This document shows positions 56,841 to 64,000 of a stretch of DNA of 64,000 nt, in pieces. Position numbers and translations under genes: made by a program. Numbering within the stretch: position 1 is the stretch's first letter; each line of letters starts with the position of its first letter. Origin of the DNA: Rhizobium bangladeshense (GTDB taxonomy: Bacteria; Pseudomonadota; Alphaproteobacteria; Rhizobiales; Rhizobiaceae); contig NZ_CP071615.1 in assembly GCF_017357245.1 (NCBI RefSeq), positions 248,001 to 312,000 on the forward strand. Reading direction: 5' to 3'. The notes beneath the pieces are model-generated. The model did no database searches. It was given only the letters and a program-made list of their open reading frames with translations, and was not told the DNA's origin.

Positions 56841-57922
56841 ACAGTCATGCTCAACCTCTCTATAAAGGTATCGAAGCGCCTGATCGCTATACGCACCATC
56901 ACTTCGATCGATCTATCACCGGTGACATCAAGGCTCTTGCGACTGACAATTGGCATGGCCCATTTTACATCGTTAAGGACTATGCGGTGATCGCTACCCT
57001 TGTGTGGCTGGTGGTTGATGTAAGCTGGTGGTTTTATCCTCTCGCGGTAATCATGATCGGCGCGCATCAAAGGGGCATTTCCACCATTTTGCACGATTCC
57101 GCGCATGGCGTTCTGACAAAGAATCGCTTGCTGAACTTCCTGCTCGGCACGTGGCCAACCGCCTGGCCGATCTTTCAGCGCCACTTTGCCTACAAGGAGT
57201 CTCATGTCCATAGTCATCACCCCTTCCTTGGCAGAGCCGACGCCGATCCCGACCTAGAGTTCTTTATAAAGGAAGGCGTATTCACGCCGCGGACGGATCG
57301 TTCCTTTATCTGGAAGATCATTGTTCTTCCGTTACTCGGATCGAAGACCTACGCTTATTTCAGGTATCTGGTACGTAACAGATACCAGGTAATTGTCGCT
57401 TCCCTTTCCGGCAAGGAGAGCGCTACGCGAGTTCAGCGTGGAGAAGGGTGGCGCTGTGAATTCGATCGCTGGGGCTTCTATGCATTCTGGGCGTCTATTG
57501 CCGCGGCCGGTCTGGTCTCCGGCTATTTCCTGGAATTCCTCCTGCTCTGGGTCGTTCCCTACGTCACCTCATTCCATATCATCGGATGGTTCATCGAGAT
57601 GTCTGAGCACTGCAGCTCCATCGACAACCAGCACGTCAACCTTCATATGGCGCGAAACCGGCAAAGCCGGAACATCGAGAAGTGGCTGACGGGGATCAAC
57701 AACGACAACTATCATCTCGATCATCACCTCGATCCGACCACCCCATTCTGGCGTCTACCTGAGGCGCACGCCATCCGCATGCGCGATCTCGAATATGCGG
57801 CGCACTGCTCCGAGACAGGCGGGATATTTCAGTCTGGCCCAAATGGTGAACCTTCCATTCTGATGCTGATCAAAGACCAGAATCGGAAGCGCTTTATCGA
57901 AAGCGCGCTGTTGCCGGCCTAA
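56837..57922 (+). CDS. Membrane fatty-acid-desaturase-fold enzyme, RtxC-like candidate
   Basis: 361-residue di-iron membrane desaturase. Three histidine boxes: HDSAH (86-90), HVHSHH (123-128) and HLDHH (293-297), with further His at 257 and 266. Hydrophobic spans lie at about 48-75, 100-115 and 215-248. The fold usually desaturates acyl chains, but rhizobitoxine biosynthesis uses a homologous desaturase (RtxC) to make the enol-ether double bond. Directly downstream is an O-acetylhomoserine-sulfhydrylase-like gene, the other half of that logic. ATG at 56837; the open frame upstream is not conserved in character. Confidence 0.85.
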   Translation: MNSHAQPLYKGIEAPDRYTHHHFDRSITGDIKALATDNWHGPFYIVKDYAVIATLVWLVVDVSWWFYPLAVIMIGAHQRGISTILHDSAHGVLTKNRLLNFLLGTWPTAWPIFQRHFAYKESHVHSHHPFLGRADADPDLEFFIKEGVFTPRTDRSFIWKIIVLPLLGSKTYAYFRYLVRNRYQVIVASLSGKESATRVQRGEGWRCEFDRWGFYAFWASIAAAGLVSGYFLEFLLLWVVPYVTSFHIIGWFIEMSEHCSSIDNQHVNLHMARNRQSRNIEKWLTGINNDNYHLDHHLDPTTPFWRLPEAHAIRMRDLEYAAHCSETGGIFQSGPNGEPSILMLIKDQNRKRFIESALLPA

Positions 57923-57962
57923 ACGCCAATTCTCGAGAAGAACAGATTTCCGGAGACAACCA

Positions 57963-59309
57963 ATGCCGACCAAAACCCAGAGAAATATCGCCACAACACA
58001 ACCCGTTCCGGCGCCGGCGCTGCACGTTGAGACGGCGGTGCTTCACGGTAGCTATCGTTACGATCCGACAACACTCGCGACGACTGTGCCGATCTACCTC
58101 TCGAATGCCTATGCTTTTGAATCTATTGATCACGCATCAGACGTATTTGATCTGCGAAGAGAGGGACGCACCTATTCGCGGTTGATGAACCCGACGACGG
58201 ATATACTCGAGCAACGCATTGCTTCTCTGGAGGGCGGCGTCGCGGCTTTGGCGACGTCGTCGGGCCAGGCCGCGATTATGCTCGCCATTTTGAATATTGC
58301 GGTGGCGGGCGACAACATTGTGAGTTCCGCTCATCTATATGGCGGGACAATCAATCTGCTTTCTAGTACCTTTCAAAGGCTCGGGATCGAAACGCGTTTC
58401 GTCGATCCGGGCGATCCTACACGTTTCCGCGAAGCCTCAGACGACCGTACGCGTTGTTGGTTTGCCGAAGCATTGCCCAATCCGAAACTCACACCTTTCC
58501 CGATCGTGGAGGTCGGCGCGATTGCACATGAAATGGGCATTCTGCTCATCATCGACAACACCATGACCCCTCTCATCACACGCCCGCTTGAGCTCGGCGC
58601 GCATGTGACCTTGCACTCCACGTCAAAATACATCTGCGGCCACGGCACCACGATTGGTGGGGTCGTCGTGGATGGCGGCACCTTTGATTGGGACGCCTGT
58701 TCCGAACGATTTCCGTTGATGACCCGCCCTGATGTCTCCCATGGCAATATCCGTTGGCTCGAAGCTGCGCGTGATCTGCCCGGTCCCTATGGAGCCAGCC
58801 CTTTCCTGCTCAAGATGCGCAATACGCTCATGCGTGACTTTGGCCCCTGTCCATCACCATTCGCATCGTTTCTCTGCATCCAGGGCCTGGAGACGCTGCC
58901 ATTGCGGATGCCGCGACATTGCTCCAATGCCCGCCGCGTCGCTGAATATCTCAAGGAGCATCGGAACGTCCTCGACGTGACCTATCCGAGTCTTGGCGGA
59001 ACGCTGGAACGACGTCGTGCCGAGCAAAACATGGGCGACCATGGCGGCCCGATGATCGTTTTCGAGATCGCCGGCGGTATCGATGCCGGCCGCCGGTTTA
59101 TCGAGCGCCTACAACTCGTCTACCATGTTGCAAACATCGGCGATGCGAGGACACTCGCCACGCATCCGGCCTCCACGACGCATGCGTCAGTGCCGCAAGC
59201 AGCGCGCCTGGCTTCCGGCGTGCGCGACGGGACGATTCGGATTTCCGTCGGGCTTGAACATGTCGACGATATCCTTGCTGATATCGGTCAAGCCCTTGAA
59301 GAGGCCTGA
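57963..59309 (+). CDS. O-acetylhomoserine sulfhydrylase-like PLP enzyme (Cys/Met metabolism family)
   Basis: 448-residue PLP-dependent gamma-replacement enzyme. Motifs: YSRLMNPTTDILEQRIASLEGG, SSGQAAIMLA, LLIIDNTM (Asp198) and the PLP lysine Lys222 in HSTSKYICGHGTTIGG. The C-terminus ends VANIGDARTLATHPASTTH and IRISVGLEHVDDI as in MetY. It joins a nucleophile to O-acetyl- or O-acylhomoserine. Beside a desaturase rather than sulfur genes, it may add an alcohol (as RtxA adds serinol) rather than sulfide. 40 bp after the desaturase gene. Confidence 0.92.
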   Translation: MPTKTQRNIATTQPVPAPALHVETAVLHGSYRYDPTTLATTVPIYLSNAYAFESIDHASDVFDLRREGRTYSRLMNPTTDILEQRIASLEGGVAALATSSGQAAIMLAILNIAVAGDNIVSSAHLYGGTINLLSSTFQRLGIETRFVDPGDPTRFREASDDRTRCWFAEALPNPKLTPFPIVEVGAIAHEMGILLIIDNTMTPLITRPLELGAHVTLHSTSKYICGHGTTIGGVVVDGGTFDWDACSERFPLMTRPDVSHGNIRWLEAARDLPGPYGASPFLLKMRNTLMRDFGPCPSPFASFLCIQGLETLPLRMPRHCSNARRVAEYLKEHRNVLDVTYPSLGGTLERRRAEQNMGDHGGPMIVFEIAGGIDAGRRFIERLQLVYHVANIGDARTLATHPASTTHASVPQAARLASGVRDGTIRISVGLEHVDDILADIGQALEEA

Positions 59310-59313
59310 CATA

Positions 59314-60099
59314 GTGGCCGCTATGGCAGAAGACAGCCCGGCAATCGTTGGTGTCGTTTGCGATCGCCAGACGGTCGACGGCGTTGATTATGATGTGGTG
59401 CGCGCCCGTTATCTTGAAGCGTTGCACCTCACCGCTGGCGTCGTGCCAGTCCTGATCCCAGGGGGACTTGCCGACAAAGAGTTGCGGACCTGCCTGTTGG
59501 CCCTCAATGGATTGCTCCTGACCGGCGCGGCGTCAAATGTATCACCTTCACGATACGGGGGTCCGATGGCTTGCGCCAGCACGCTCGATCTTGATCGCGA
59601 CAGGACGAGCATCGCTGCGATCGAGATTGCTTTGTCGCTGGGCGTCCCCTTGTTCGGAATCTGCCGTGGGCTGCAGGAACTCAATGTTGCACTTGGAGGC
59701 ACGCTTTCAACCAATATCTCGGAAGGTGAAGGCCGAGGTGTGCATGTTGAAGATCTGTCTCTCGCGCGTGATCTTCAATACGCTCCCTCACATGCAATTG
59801 TCGCTGAAGGTAGCGGCCATATCGCGGAGTGCATTCGCCGCCTGAAGACAAATTCTGTTTCAGTCAACACACTGCACGAGCAGGGCATTGCACAATTGGC
59901 GGATGGTCTTGCTGTCGATGCGCGGTGCGTGGACGGCGTCATCGAAGCCGTATCGGTAAAGGAAGCAACGACATTTGCCGCAGCTGTGCAATGGCATCCT
60001 GAATGGTTTCACGTCGAGGATCCGCTCAGCGGTGAAATCTTCCGCGCCTTCGGTGAGGCGTGCCACTTGCATGTGAAAAGAAAGATGTTACAGCCGTGA
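59314..60099 (+). CDS. Class I glutamine amidotransferase / gamma-glutamyl hydrolase (peptidase C26)
   Basis: About 261 residues. It carries the nucleophile elbow GVPLFGICRGLQELNVALGG (Cys) and a late AAVQWHPEWF (His-x-Glu), as in PuuD-type gamma-glutamyl-GABA hydrolases. These cleave gamma-glutamyl amides. In a toxin pathway the enzyme might remove a protective gamma-glutamyl group or act in self-protection; this is inference. GTG at 59314 has GAGG 9 nt upstream, 4 bp after the previous stop; ATG at 59323 is an alternative. Confidence 0.88.
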   Translation: MAAMAEDSPAIVGVVCDRQTVDGVDYDVVRARYLEALHLTAGVVPVLIPGGLADKELRTCLLALNGLLLTGAASNVSPSRYGGPMACASTLDLDRDRTSIAAIEIALSLGVPLFGICRGLQELNVALGGTLSTNISEGEGRGVHVEDLSLARDLQYAPSHAIVAEGSGHIAECIRRLKTNSVSVNTLHEQGIAQLADGLAVDARCVDGVIEAVSVKEATTFAAAVQWHPEWFHVEDPLSGEIFRAFGEACHLHVKRKMLQP

Positions 60100-61025
60100 A
60101 AAGTACTTGTCCTTCGCCAGTTGCCGGCGCTGCTTTCGCCCTTTTTGCGGCTCTTTCAAATGGAACCGTCGGTGTACTGTCCCGCTTCGCCTTCAATGAA
60201 GGTCTCGATCACACGGCCGTCGCGTTCTGGCGTTGCGGTATCGCGCTTTCGCTGATTTCGATCATCGTTCTCTGGAAAGCTGGGGGTCTGGCCCGATTAA
60301 CTGCCGCTTTCGCGGGGTCGTGGAAAATTGCGGTTTGCTCCGCACTTGGCATCTTTACGCTTTATCATTTTGAAACCAGCGCCTTCGCTTATGCGCCGAT
60401 CCCGCTTGTCGCCATCCTAGTTTTTGCCGGTGGGCTTGGCGCAATCGCGCTCGACATTATCATCCTGAAGGAAAGAGTAACGATGGGGAAGGCGTTTGCC
60501 ATGGTTATGGTCGTTCTCGGCGGTTTCTTCCTGATCTCTGGCGACGGGCTGGAAACGGGAAGCTCGATGGGCGTCACTCTCGCCCTCATTGCCGGCCTGG
60601 GTTATGCCAGCTTCATCTTCGCATGGAAATTCTTCAAACTCCGCTCTTCCTTGGAAAATTTGTGGTTGTTCCTGGCGTATGGACTGGTCATGCTCGCCGT
60701 GCCCTATTTCTGGAGCGGTGCACAAATCCCATCAGCAAACGCTTTGCCGAGCCTGTTGTCGCTTGGCGTTATTCCGTCTTTTTGCGGCTTTTACTGCACG
60801 ATCCTCGCCCTGCGGCATATCGAAGCGTACAAAACACAGGTCATCGAATCGAGCGAGCCGTTCTTTTCCGCGCTCTTTGCCGCCATGTTCTTCGGCGAAT
60901 GGCTGACAGGTTCAGGAATGTGTGCGTCCCTAGCTATCATTCTTGGTGCGTTAATCACGTCAACGCCTGATCGTCGTTGGCGTCCCCACACAGTTACGTG
61001 CAATCGGCGAAAGAGAGTAACGTGA
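60096..61025 (+). CDS. EamA/DMT-family membrane exporter
   Basis: About 309 residues with ten predicted membrane helices in two EamA repeats (PVAGAAFALFAALSNGTVGV and GVTLALIAGLGYASFIFAW mark their starts). DMT exporters often export amino acids and metabolites, so this may secrete the cluster product. GTG at 60096 overlaps the upstream stop (GTGA); an ATG at 60060 would add 12 residues lying within the amidotransferase gene. The basic tail is cytoplasmic. Confidence 0.88.
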   Translation: MKSTCPSPVAGAAFALFAALSNGTVGVLSRFAFNEGLDHTAVAFWRCGIALSLISIIVLWKAGGLARLTAAFAGSWKIAVCSALGIFTLYHFETSAFAYAPIPLVAILVFAGGLGAIALDIIILKERVTMGKAFAMVMVVLGGFFLISGDGLETGSSMGVTLALIAGLGYASFIFAWKFFKLRSSLENLWLFLAYGLVMLAVPYFWSGAQIPSANALPSLLSLGVIPSFCGFYCTILALRHIEAYKTQVIESSEPFFSALFAAMFFGEWLTGSGMCASLAIILGALITSTPDRRWRPHTVTCNRRKRVT

Positions 61026-61122
61026 CAACACCAACGACGCATCTTCGATGACGCTAAAAAGTTCGGTTTGAACGCGGGTGTTACTGTTCCCTTCCGCGGG
61101 CAGGCGGGCATTGTCCTCGACA

Positions 61123-61281
61123 ATGAGTTTTGTGCAAAAAGAAGCGAGTGAAATGAAGGACTTTGAAATCAACCACCTCCAATCGGCCGCCTGGGTATTT
61201 CATTTGAAGGTCGTGAACACCTTAGACTGCAACGGCGACTATCCCGGCCTGACTGGGCGTGAAAAGGAGTGTCTTTCATGA
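61123..61281 (+). CDS. Small ORF 1 at the end of the desaturase cluster
   Basis: 52 residues from ATG 61123 (MSFVQKEASEMKDFEINHLQ), or 42 from ATG 61153 (MKDFEINHLQSAAWVFHL). Ends TGREKECLS with an ATGA overlap with the next small ORF. No family recognised and no strong ribosome site. The leader-plus-Cys/Ser end resembles a peptide precursor only superficially. It is 97 bp downstream of the exporter gene, same strand. Confidence 0.4.
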   Translation: MSFVQKEASEMKDFEINHLQSAAWVFHLKVVNTLDCNGDYPGLTGREKECLS

Positions 61282-61433
61282 GTCGCAAAAGGAAAGTCGT
61301 CTTGGGACATCTCAGCGATACTCGGAATTTCCTTAAATACAATCAATTATCAATCAAAAACGGCATAAGGAAAATGAAGACCCGGGACAGAATAGTTGAG
61401 GTGTTGAGAGCGGCAAGATTTGGATTTGATTGA
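61278..61433 (+). CDS. Small ORF 2, basic 51-residue protein
   Basis: MSRKRKVVLGHLSDTRNFLK begins a 51-residue, strongly basic product ending AARFGFD. The ribosome site is excellent (AAGGAG, 8 nt before ATG) and lies inside small ORF 1, whose stop overlaps the start (ATGA). A perfect 7-bp hairpin follows the stop by 4 bp. No family recognised. The start signal, coupling and downstream hairpin make it likely to be expressed. Confidence 0.5.
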   Translation: MSRKRKVVLGHLSDTRNFLKYNQLSIKNGIRKMKTRDRIVEVLRAARFGFD

Positions 61434-61437
61434 GGTT

Positions 61438-61463
61438 CCGCCGTAACCGCAAACAAACGGCGG
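61438..61463 (+). terminator. Hairpin after the small ORFs
   Basis: CCGCCGT and ACGGCGG form a perfect 7-bp stem with a 12-base loop. It starts 4 bp past the stop of small ORF 2. No T-run follows, so termination would be weak or Rho-aided. It may mark the end of the desaturase cluster. From 61464 to 61859 no gene is recognised. Confidence 0.4.
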
Positions 61464-61859
61464 CTGCAGCGATTCGCGTTCACGATTTGACGCGACGCGT
61501 CTCGATGGTGTTGTCACGTTAAGTTTCTCTGGCTGGAAAGGTCAGCGGCTCGTGGTTATTCAGGCGACACAGGACGCAATTCTCCATGCATCGAAAGCTT
61601 CGAGCCGACGGTAGCGTATTGTTTGCCCGGCGCGGCGACGGGACGGAACTGAAAAAGCAATTGCGGGTCGCTGAGTGCATGGAGACGAACCGTTGCAACG
61701 TGCCTGGTGATCGGTGGCCTTGCGTGGTTCGTTCCCGTTTTCGAAACGGCAGATGGCTGTCTCGGCCCCGATTATTGAGGCCCTGTCCGACCAATGGTCA
61801 AGGCCGGGTGCTACTTTCGCCTTCACACCAGACAGCGACGCGCCGAAGATGGCGGCCGA

Positions 61860-62345
61860 GCGGAGTAGGCCTCGATTGCATATGCACCATAGCGTCAATG
61901 CCGTCGGCAGTGGGGTACGGCGGCATGCTGAGCGTCAGTTCGGGATAGATGATCGCCTACTGCTGGATGAGGGCGCGAGAACACGACTTTCTTTTCGGCG
62001 TTCGGTGTCGCCACGATTACGATCGGCGTCACTTCATATCCGGTGCTTGCCGTGGTTGGCACCCGCAAAAGCGGCAGCCGCTTGCCGGCGGCAAGATAGA
62101 CACCATAGATATCATCGAGCCTACCCGGGGTTTTCGCGAGATAGACGAGGAGCTTTGCCGTATGCAGCGCGCTGCCGCCGCCGATCGATAGGACGGCGTC
62201 GATGCCGCGCTCGCGGCAAAATCCTGCCGCCGCTTCGATGATATGCGATGGCGGTGGGCGACCACGCCGTCGAACACGGTGAGCGCGATATCCAGCGGGA
62301 ATATACCATCAACCAATGCCGAAGAGCGGTATTAAGCAATGCTGG
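61860..62345 (-). pseudogene. Iron-containing alcohol dehydrogenase remnant
   Basis: Minus-strand pieces in shifting frames spell an Fe-ADH/maleylacetate-reductase-type domain: ALTVFDGVVA, CRERGIDAVLSIGGGSALHT, AKLLVYLAKTPGRLDDIYG, VPTTASTGYEVTPIVIVATP, YPELTLSMPP and GIDAMVH. At least three frameshifts are needed and both ends are missing. Non-functional remnant. Confidence 0.75.
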
Positions 62346-62526
62346 ACGAAGCAGCCATGGCCGCATCACTTGAACGAAATGGTCCCGAGTAAATCCGGCG
62401 CGGTTCAACCTCACGAAAATGCGGGATATTGTTGCGATACCTCATTTACTAGTTTTCCTCTGCTGATGTGATCTTCTTGCTGCCGTCGAGCGCACGTGGA
62501 TGCGCAAAATACGTGAGCTCACCTGC

Positions 62527-63792
62527 TTAGCCCCGGGATTCGGAACTCGCCTTTCCTGCAGTCGTCGAGCGCGAAGCCATCGAGACATAGAACGGCGCGC
62601 GGCCCCAAACCTCGAAAATGATGTCCATTATCTCTGCATTGGCGGAATTCAGCGATTTCATCGCTTGCTCGTACGACGATCGGCCTACCGCTCCGCTTGA
62701 GAGGTCATACAATGATTGGCCTTTGTCCCGCGCTTGCCGGATCGCGTCCGACTCCCAGACGGTTGCTGTCAACAGATCATCCCCCAAAGCTTCCCGTAAC
62801 ATTGCGATTGACTTCTGCTGTGAGACGTCACGCGGATCGTGCCTTGTCACCAGATATTTGAAGAAATCATGTTTTACGGGCCTTCCAGACTTTTCGATCA
62901 AGGAGACGAAATGCGTGAAAGAGTAGAGGGCCGAGGTCATTGACACGATCTCAGGCATCTCAGGGCGGACCGTCACAAGAACGCCGGTTGCTGCTTCATA
63001 TGCACCCGCGGTCAGAAAGCCTCCATCTCCGCAGGCGAGAACGACCACGTCATAATCCGCCTCAACTTCTTTAAGCGCAGACACCATCCTGATGCTAGCG
63101 TCCGGGTACCTCAATTTCTCGCTACGGAAGCGCCGGCCGCACTCCTCTTCAAAAAAAGAGAGTTCGGCAGAGCCCGGAACGAGATCAAGACCATCAAAAA
63201 GGGTGGGTTGGATTGCGGACCGCATACTTTCCTGATCCTCATCAAAGCGTATCGCCGCATAGATGCTCGCATTGTGGACTGGATAACCAAAGTAGTAAAA
63301 ACCGAACATCCTAGATAATGAGCCGTGCGAATCGAGATCTATAGCGAGAACGCGGAAACCTTGAAGTGCAAGGCCTTGAGCCAAATAAAACGATGTGGTG
63401 GTGCTTGCGGGACCGGCGACTACCGAGATGATCTGCAGCTTATCACCCTCGCGTCGCCGCGGGCAAAACCTCAAAGCCTCTTTCGGACGGGCTGAAGCGA
63501 GATAATTGCGGAGTTCATTGATCTGTACAAGTGTATAGGAGCGTCGTCCTGCGGTCCCAAGCTCGGGTGTCGGGCCTTGTCCATCAATTGACAACTGGCG
63601 CAGATAGCTACCCGACACGCCGAGAATCTCAGCGACCTCGCCCAACGAGAACGAGCGCAAGATCCTGAGGTCTGGAAGTGGTGCTCTGGCAGCCACGCCC
63701 TGCGCCTTTATGGAAGCCCAAATACTATCGCTATGGCGCCGAACGCGCTTCACTATACGCTCTTCATCGTCTGGTTTCTCGGATTGTGGCAT
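62527..63792 (-). CDS. Orphan RepA/ParA-like protein with a degenerate P-loop
   Basis: 421 residues aligning end to end with RepA1 and RepA2: N-terminal DNA-binding segment (FSLGEVAEILGVSGSYLRQLS, YTLVQINELRNYL), LAIDLDSHGSL, FDGLDLVPGSAELSFFEEE, and FFKYLVTRHDPRDVSQQKSI. However the Walker A KGGSAKTTT is replaced by VAGPASTTT (125-133), losing both lysines. The second acidic motif D-T-P-P-S is replaced by ACGDGG. No repB or repC follows. A GAGG 7 nt upstream supports the ATG at 63792. Probably a non-ATPase DNA-binding relic or a repurposed regulator. Confidence 0.88.
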   Translation of the reverse strand: MPQSEKPDDEERIVKRVRRHSDSIWASIKAQGVAARAPLPDLRILRSFSLGEVAEILGVSGSYLRQLSIDGQGPTPELGTAGRRSYTLVQINELRNYLASARPKEALRFCPRRREGDKLQIISVVAGPASTTTSFYLAQGLALQGFRVLAIDLDSHGSLSRMFGFYYFGYPVHNASIYAAIRFDEDQESMRSAIQPTLFDGLDLVPGSAELSFFEEECGRRFRSEKLRYPDASIRMVSALKEVEADYDVVVLACGDGGFLTAGAYEAATGVLVTVRPEMPEIVSMTSALYSFTHFVSLIEKSGRPVKHDFFKYLVTRHDPRDVSQQKSIAMLREALGDDLLTATVWESDAIRQARDKGQSLYDLSSGAVGRSSYEQAMKSLNSANAEIMDIIFEVWGRAPFYVSMASRSTTAGKASSESRG

Positions 63793-63879
63793 AAATAACC
63801 TCGTGACGGGTTTTGTGATGAATGACGGTTCTATTACGACCTTAGGTAGGCAGCAGTCAATATGCTTCGCCTCATCGCC

Positions 63880-63999
63880 CTATCGAGGCGGCCTTGCGTC
63901 AGCCTCATCTGATGTAGTTGTATTGGTCCTCTTCGTGAGAGCGCAGCGAAGCATTTCCTCGGCGACCCGCTCCGGGCTCGGGCGTGGGTCAGACTTCGA
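63880..63999 (-). CDS. Possible C-terminal end of a gene running off the right edge
   Basis: A minus-strand frame open from the edge to a stop at 63880 reads SPERVAEEMLRCALTKRTNT and ends ADARPPR. It is about 40 codons, no family recognised. It lies 87 bp upstream of the RepA-like gene on the same strand. Confidence 0.3.
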   Translation of the reverse strand, partial: SKSDPRPSPERVAEEMLRCALTKRTNTTTSDEADARPPR

Positions 64000-64000
64000 C

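Noticed and set aside
61586..61948. 120-codon plus-strand frame overlapping the alcohol dehydrogenase remnant
   Set aside because: Arg-rich translation without motifs; the opposite strand shows clear dehydrogenase fragments over its 3' part.

Overview
The window looks like part of a large conjugative plasmid of the Rhizobiaceae (Agrobacterium/Rhizobium type). The evidence is GC-rich alphaproteobacterial coding sequence, a complete Ti/Ri-style quorum-regulated transfer system, and two repABC replication-partition modules. No rRNA, tRNA or CRISPR array was seen.

Layout. 0.5-8.8 kb: traG-traD-traC diverge from traA-traF-traB-traH around an oriT (coupling protein, relaxase, pilin peptidase and accessory proteins). 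9.1-11.1 kb: an AbiE-type toxin-antitoxin pair whose toxin gene is frameshifted, a DUF433 remnant and an XRE regulator. 11.3-22.9 kb: traM and traR, then the mating-pore operon traI-trbBCDEJKLFGHI, with traI making the acyl-homoserine lactone read by TraR. 23.2-26.9 kb: intact repABC, module 1, divergent from traI. 27-29.2 kb: decayed genes (NYN/OST-HTH, cspA, integrase fragment).

29.6-33.4 kb: a second repABC whose repB is frameshifted. 33.6-36.8 kb: VapBC-like toxin-antitoxin, a tyrosine recombinase and a DUF1612 plasmid protein. 36.9-39.9 kb: a three-gene ABC-three-component (ABC-3C) conflict system. 40.0-43.3 kb: a Tn3-family element carrying only tnpA. 43.5-47.9 kb: a UvrD-like helicase with a zinc ribbon and a second, intact AbiE pair. 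36.9-47.9 kb therefore reads as a defence island interrupted by a transposon.

48-56.6 kb: IS6 and IS21 scraps, an imuA remnant, and a block of about 7.7 kb bounded by a direct repeat of about 100 bp. The block holds a luciferase-like monooxygenase, a split acyl-CoA carboxylase and an acyl-CoA ligase. 56.8-61.4 kb: a tight cluster of membrane desaturase, O-acetylhomoserine-sulfhydrylase-like PLP enzyme, class I amidotransferase/gamma-glutamyl hydrolase, EamA exporter and two tiny coupled ORFs. The desaturase plus sulfhydrylase pair is the logic of rhizobitoxine biosynthesis (RtxA C-terminal domain and RtxC), so an enol-ether amino acid (vinylglycine) pathway is the most exciting hypothesis here. 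61.9-63.8 kb: an alcohol-dehydrogenase pseudogene and an orphan RepA-like protein that has lost its P-loop lysines.

Regulation. A 12-15 bp motif (TTGTAGGATTCA, extended to TTGTAGGATTCACAG in two copies) occurs twice between traI and repA and once between traC and traA. Those are the places where Ti plasmids carry tra boxes, so it probably is this plasmid's divergent TraR operator, coupling transfer and copy number to quorum sensing.
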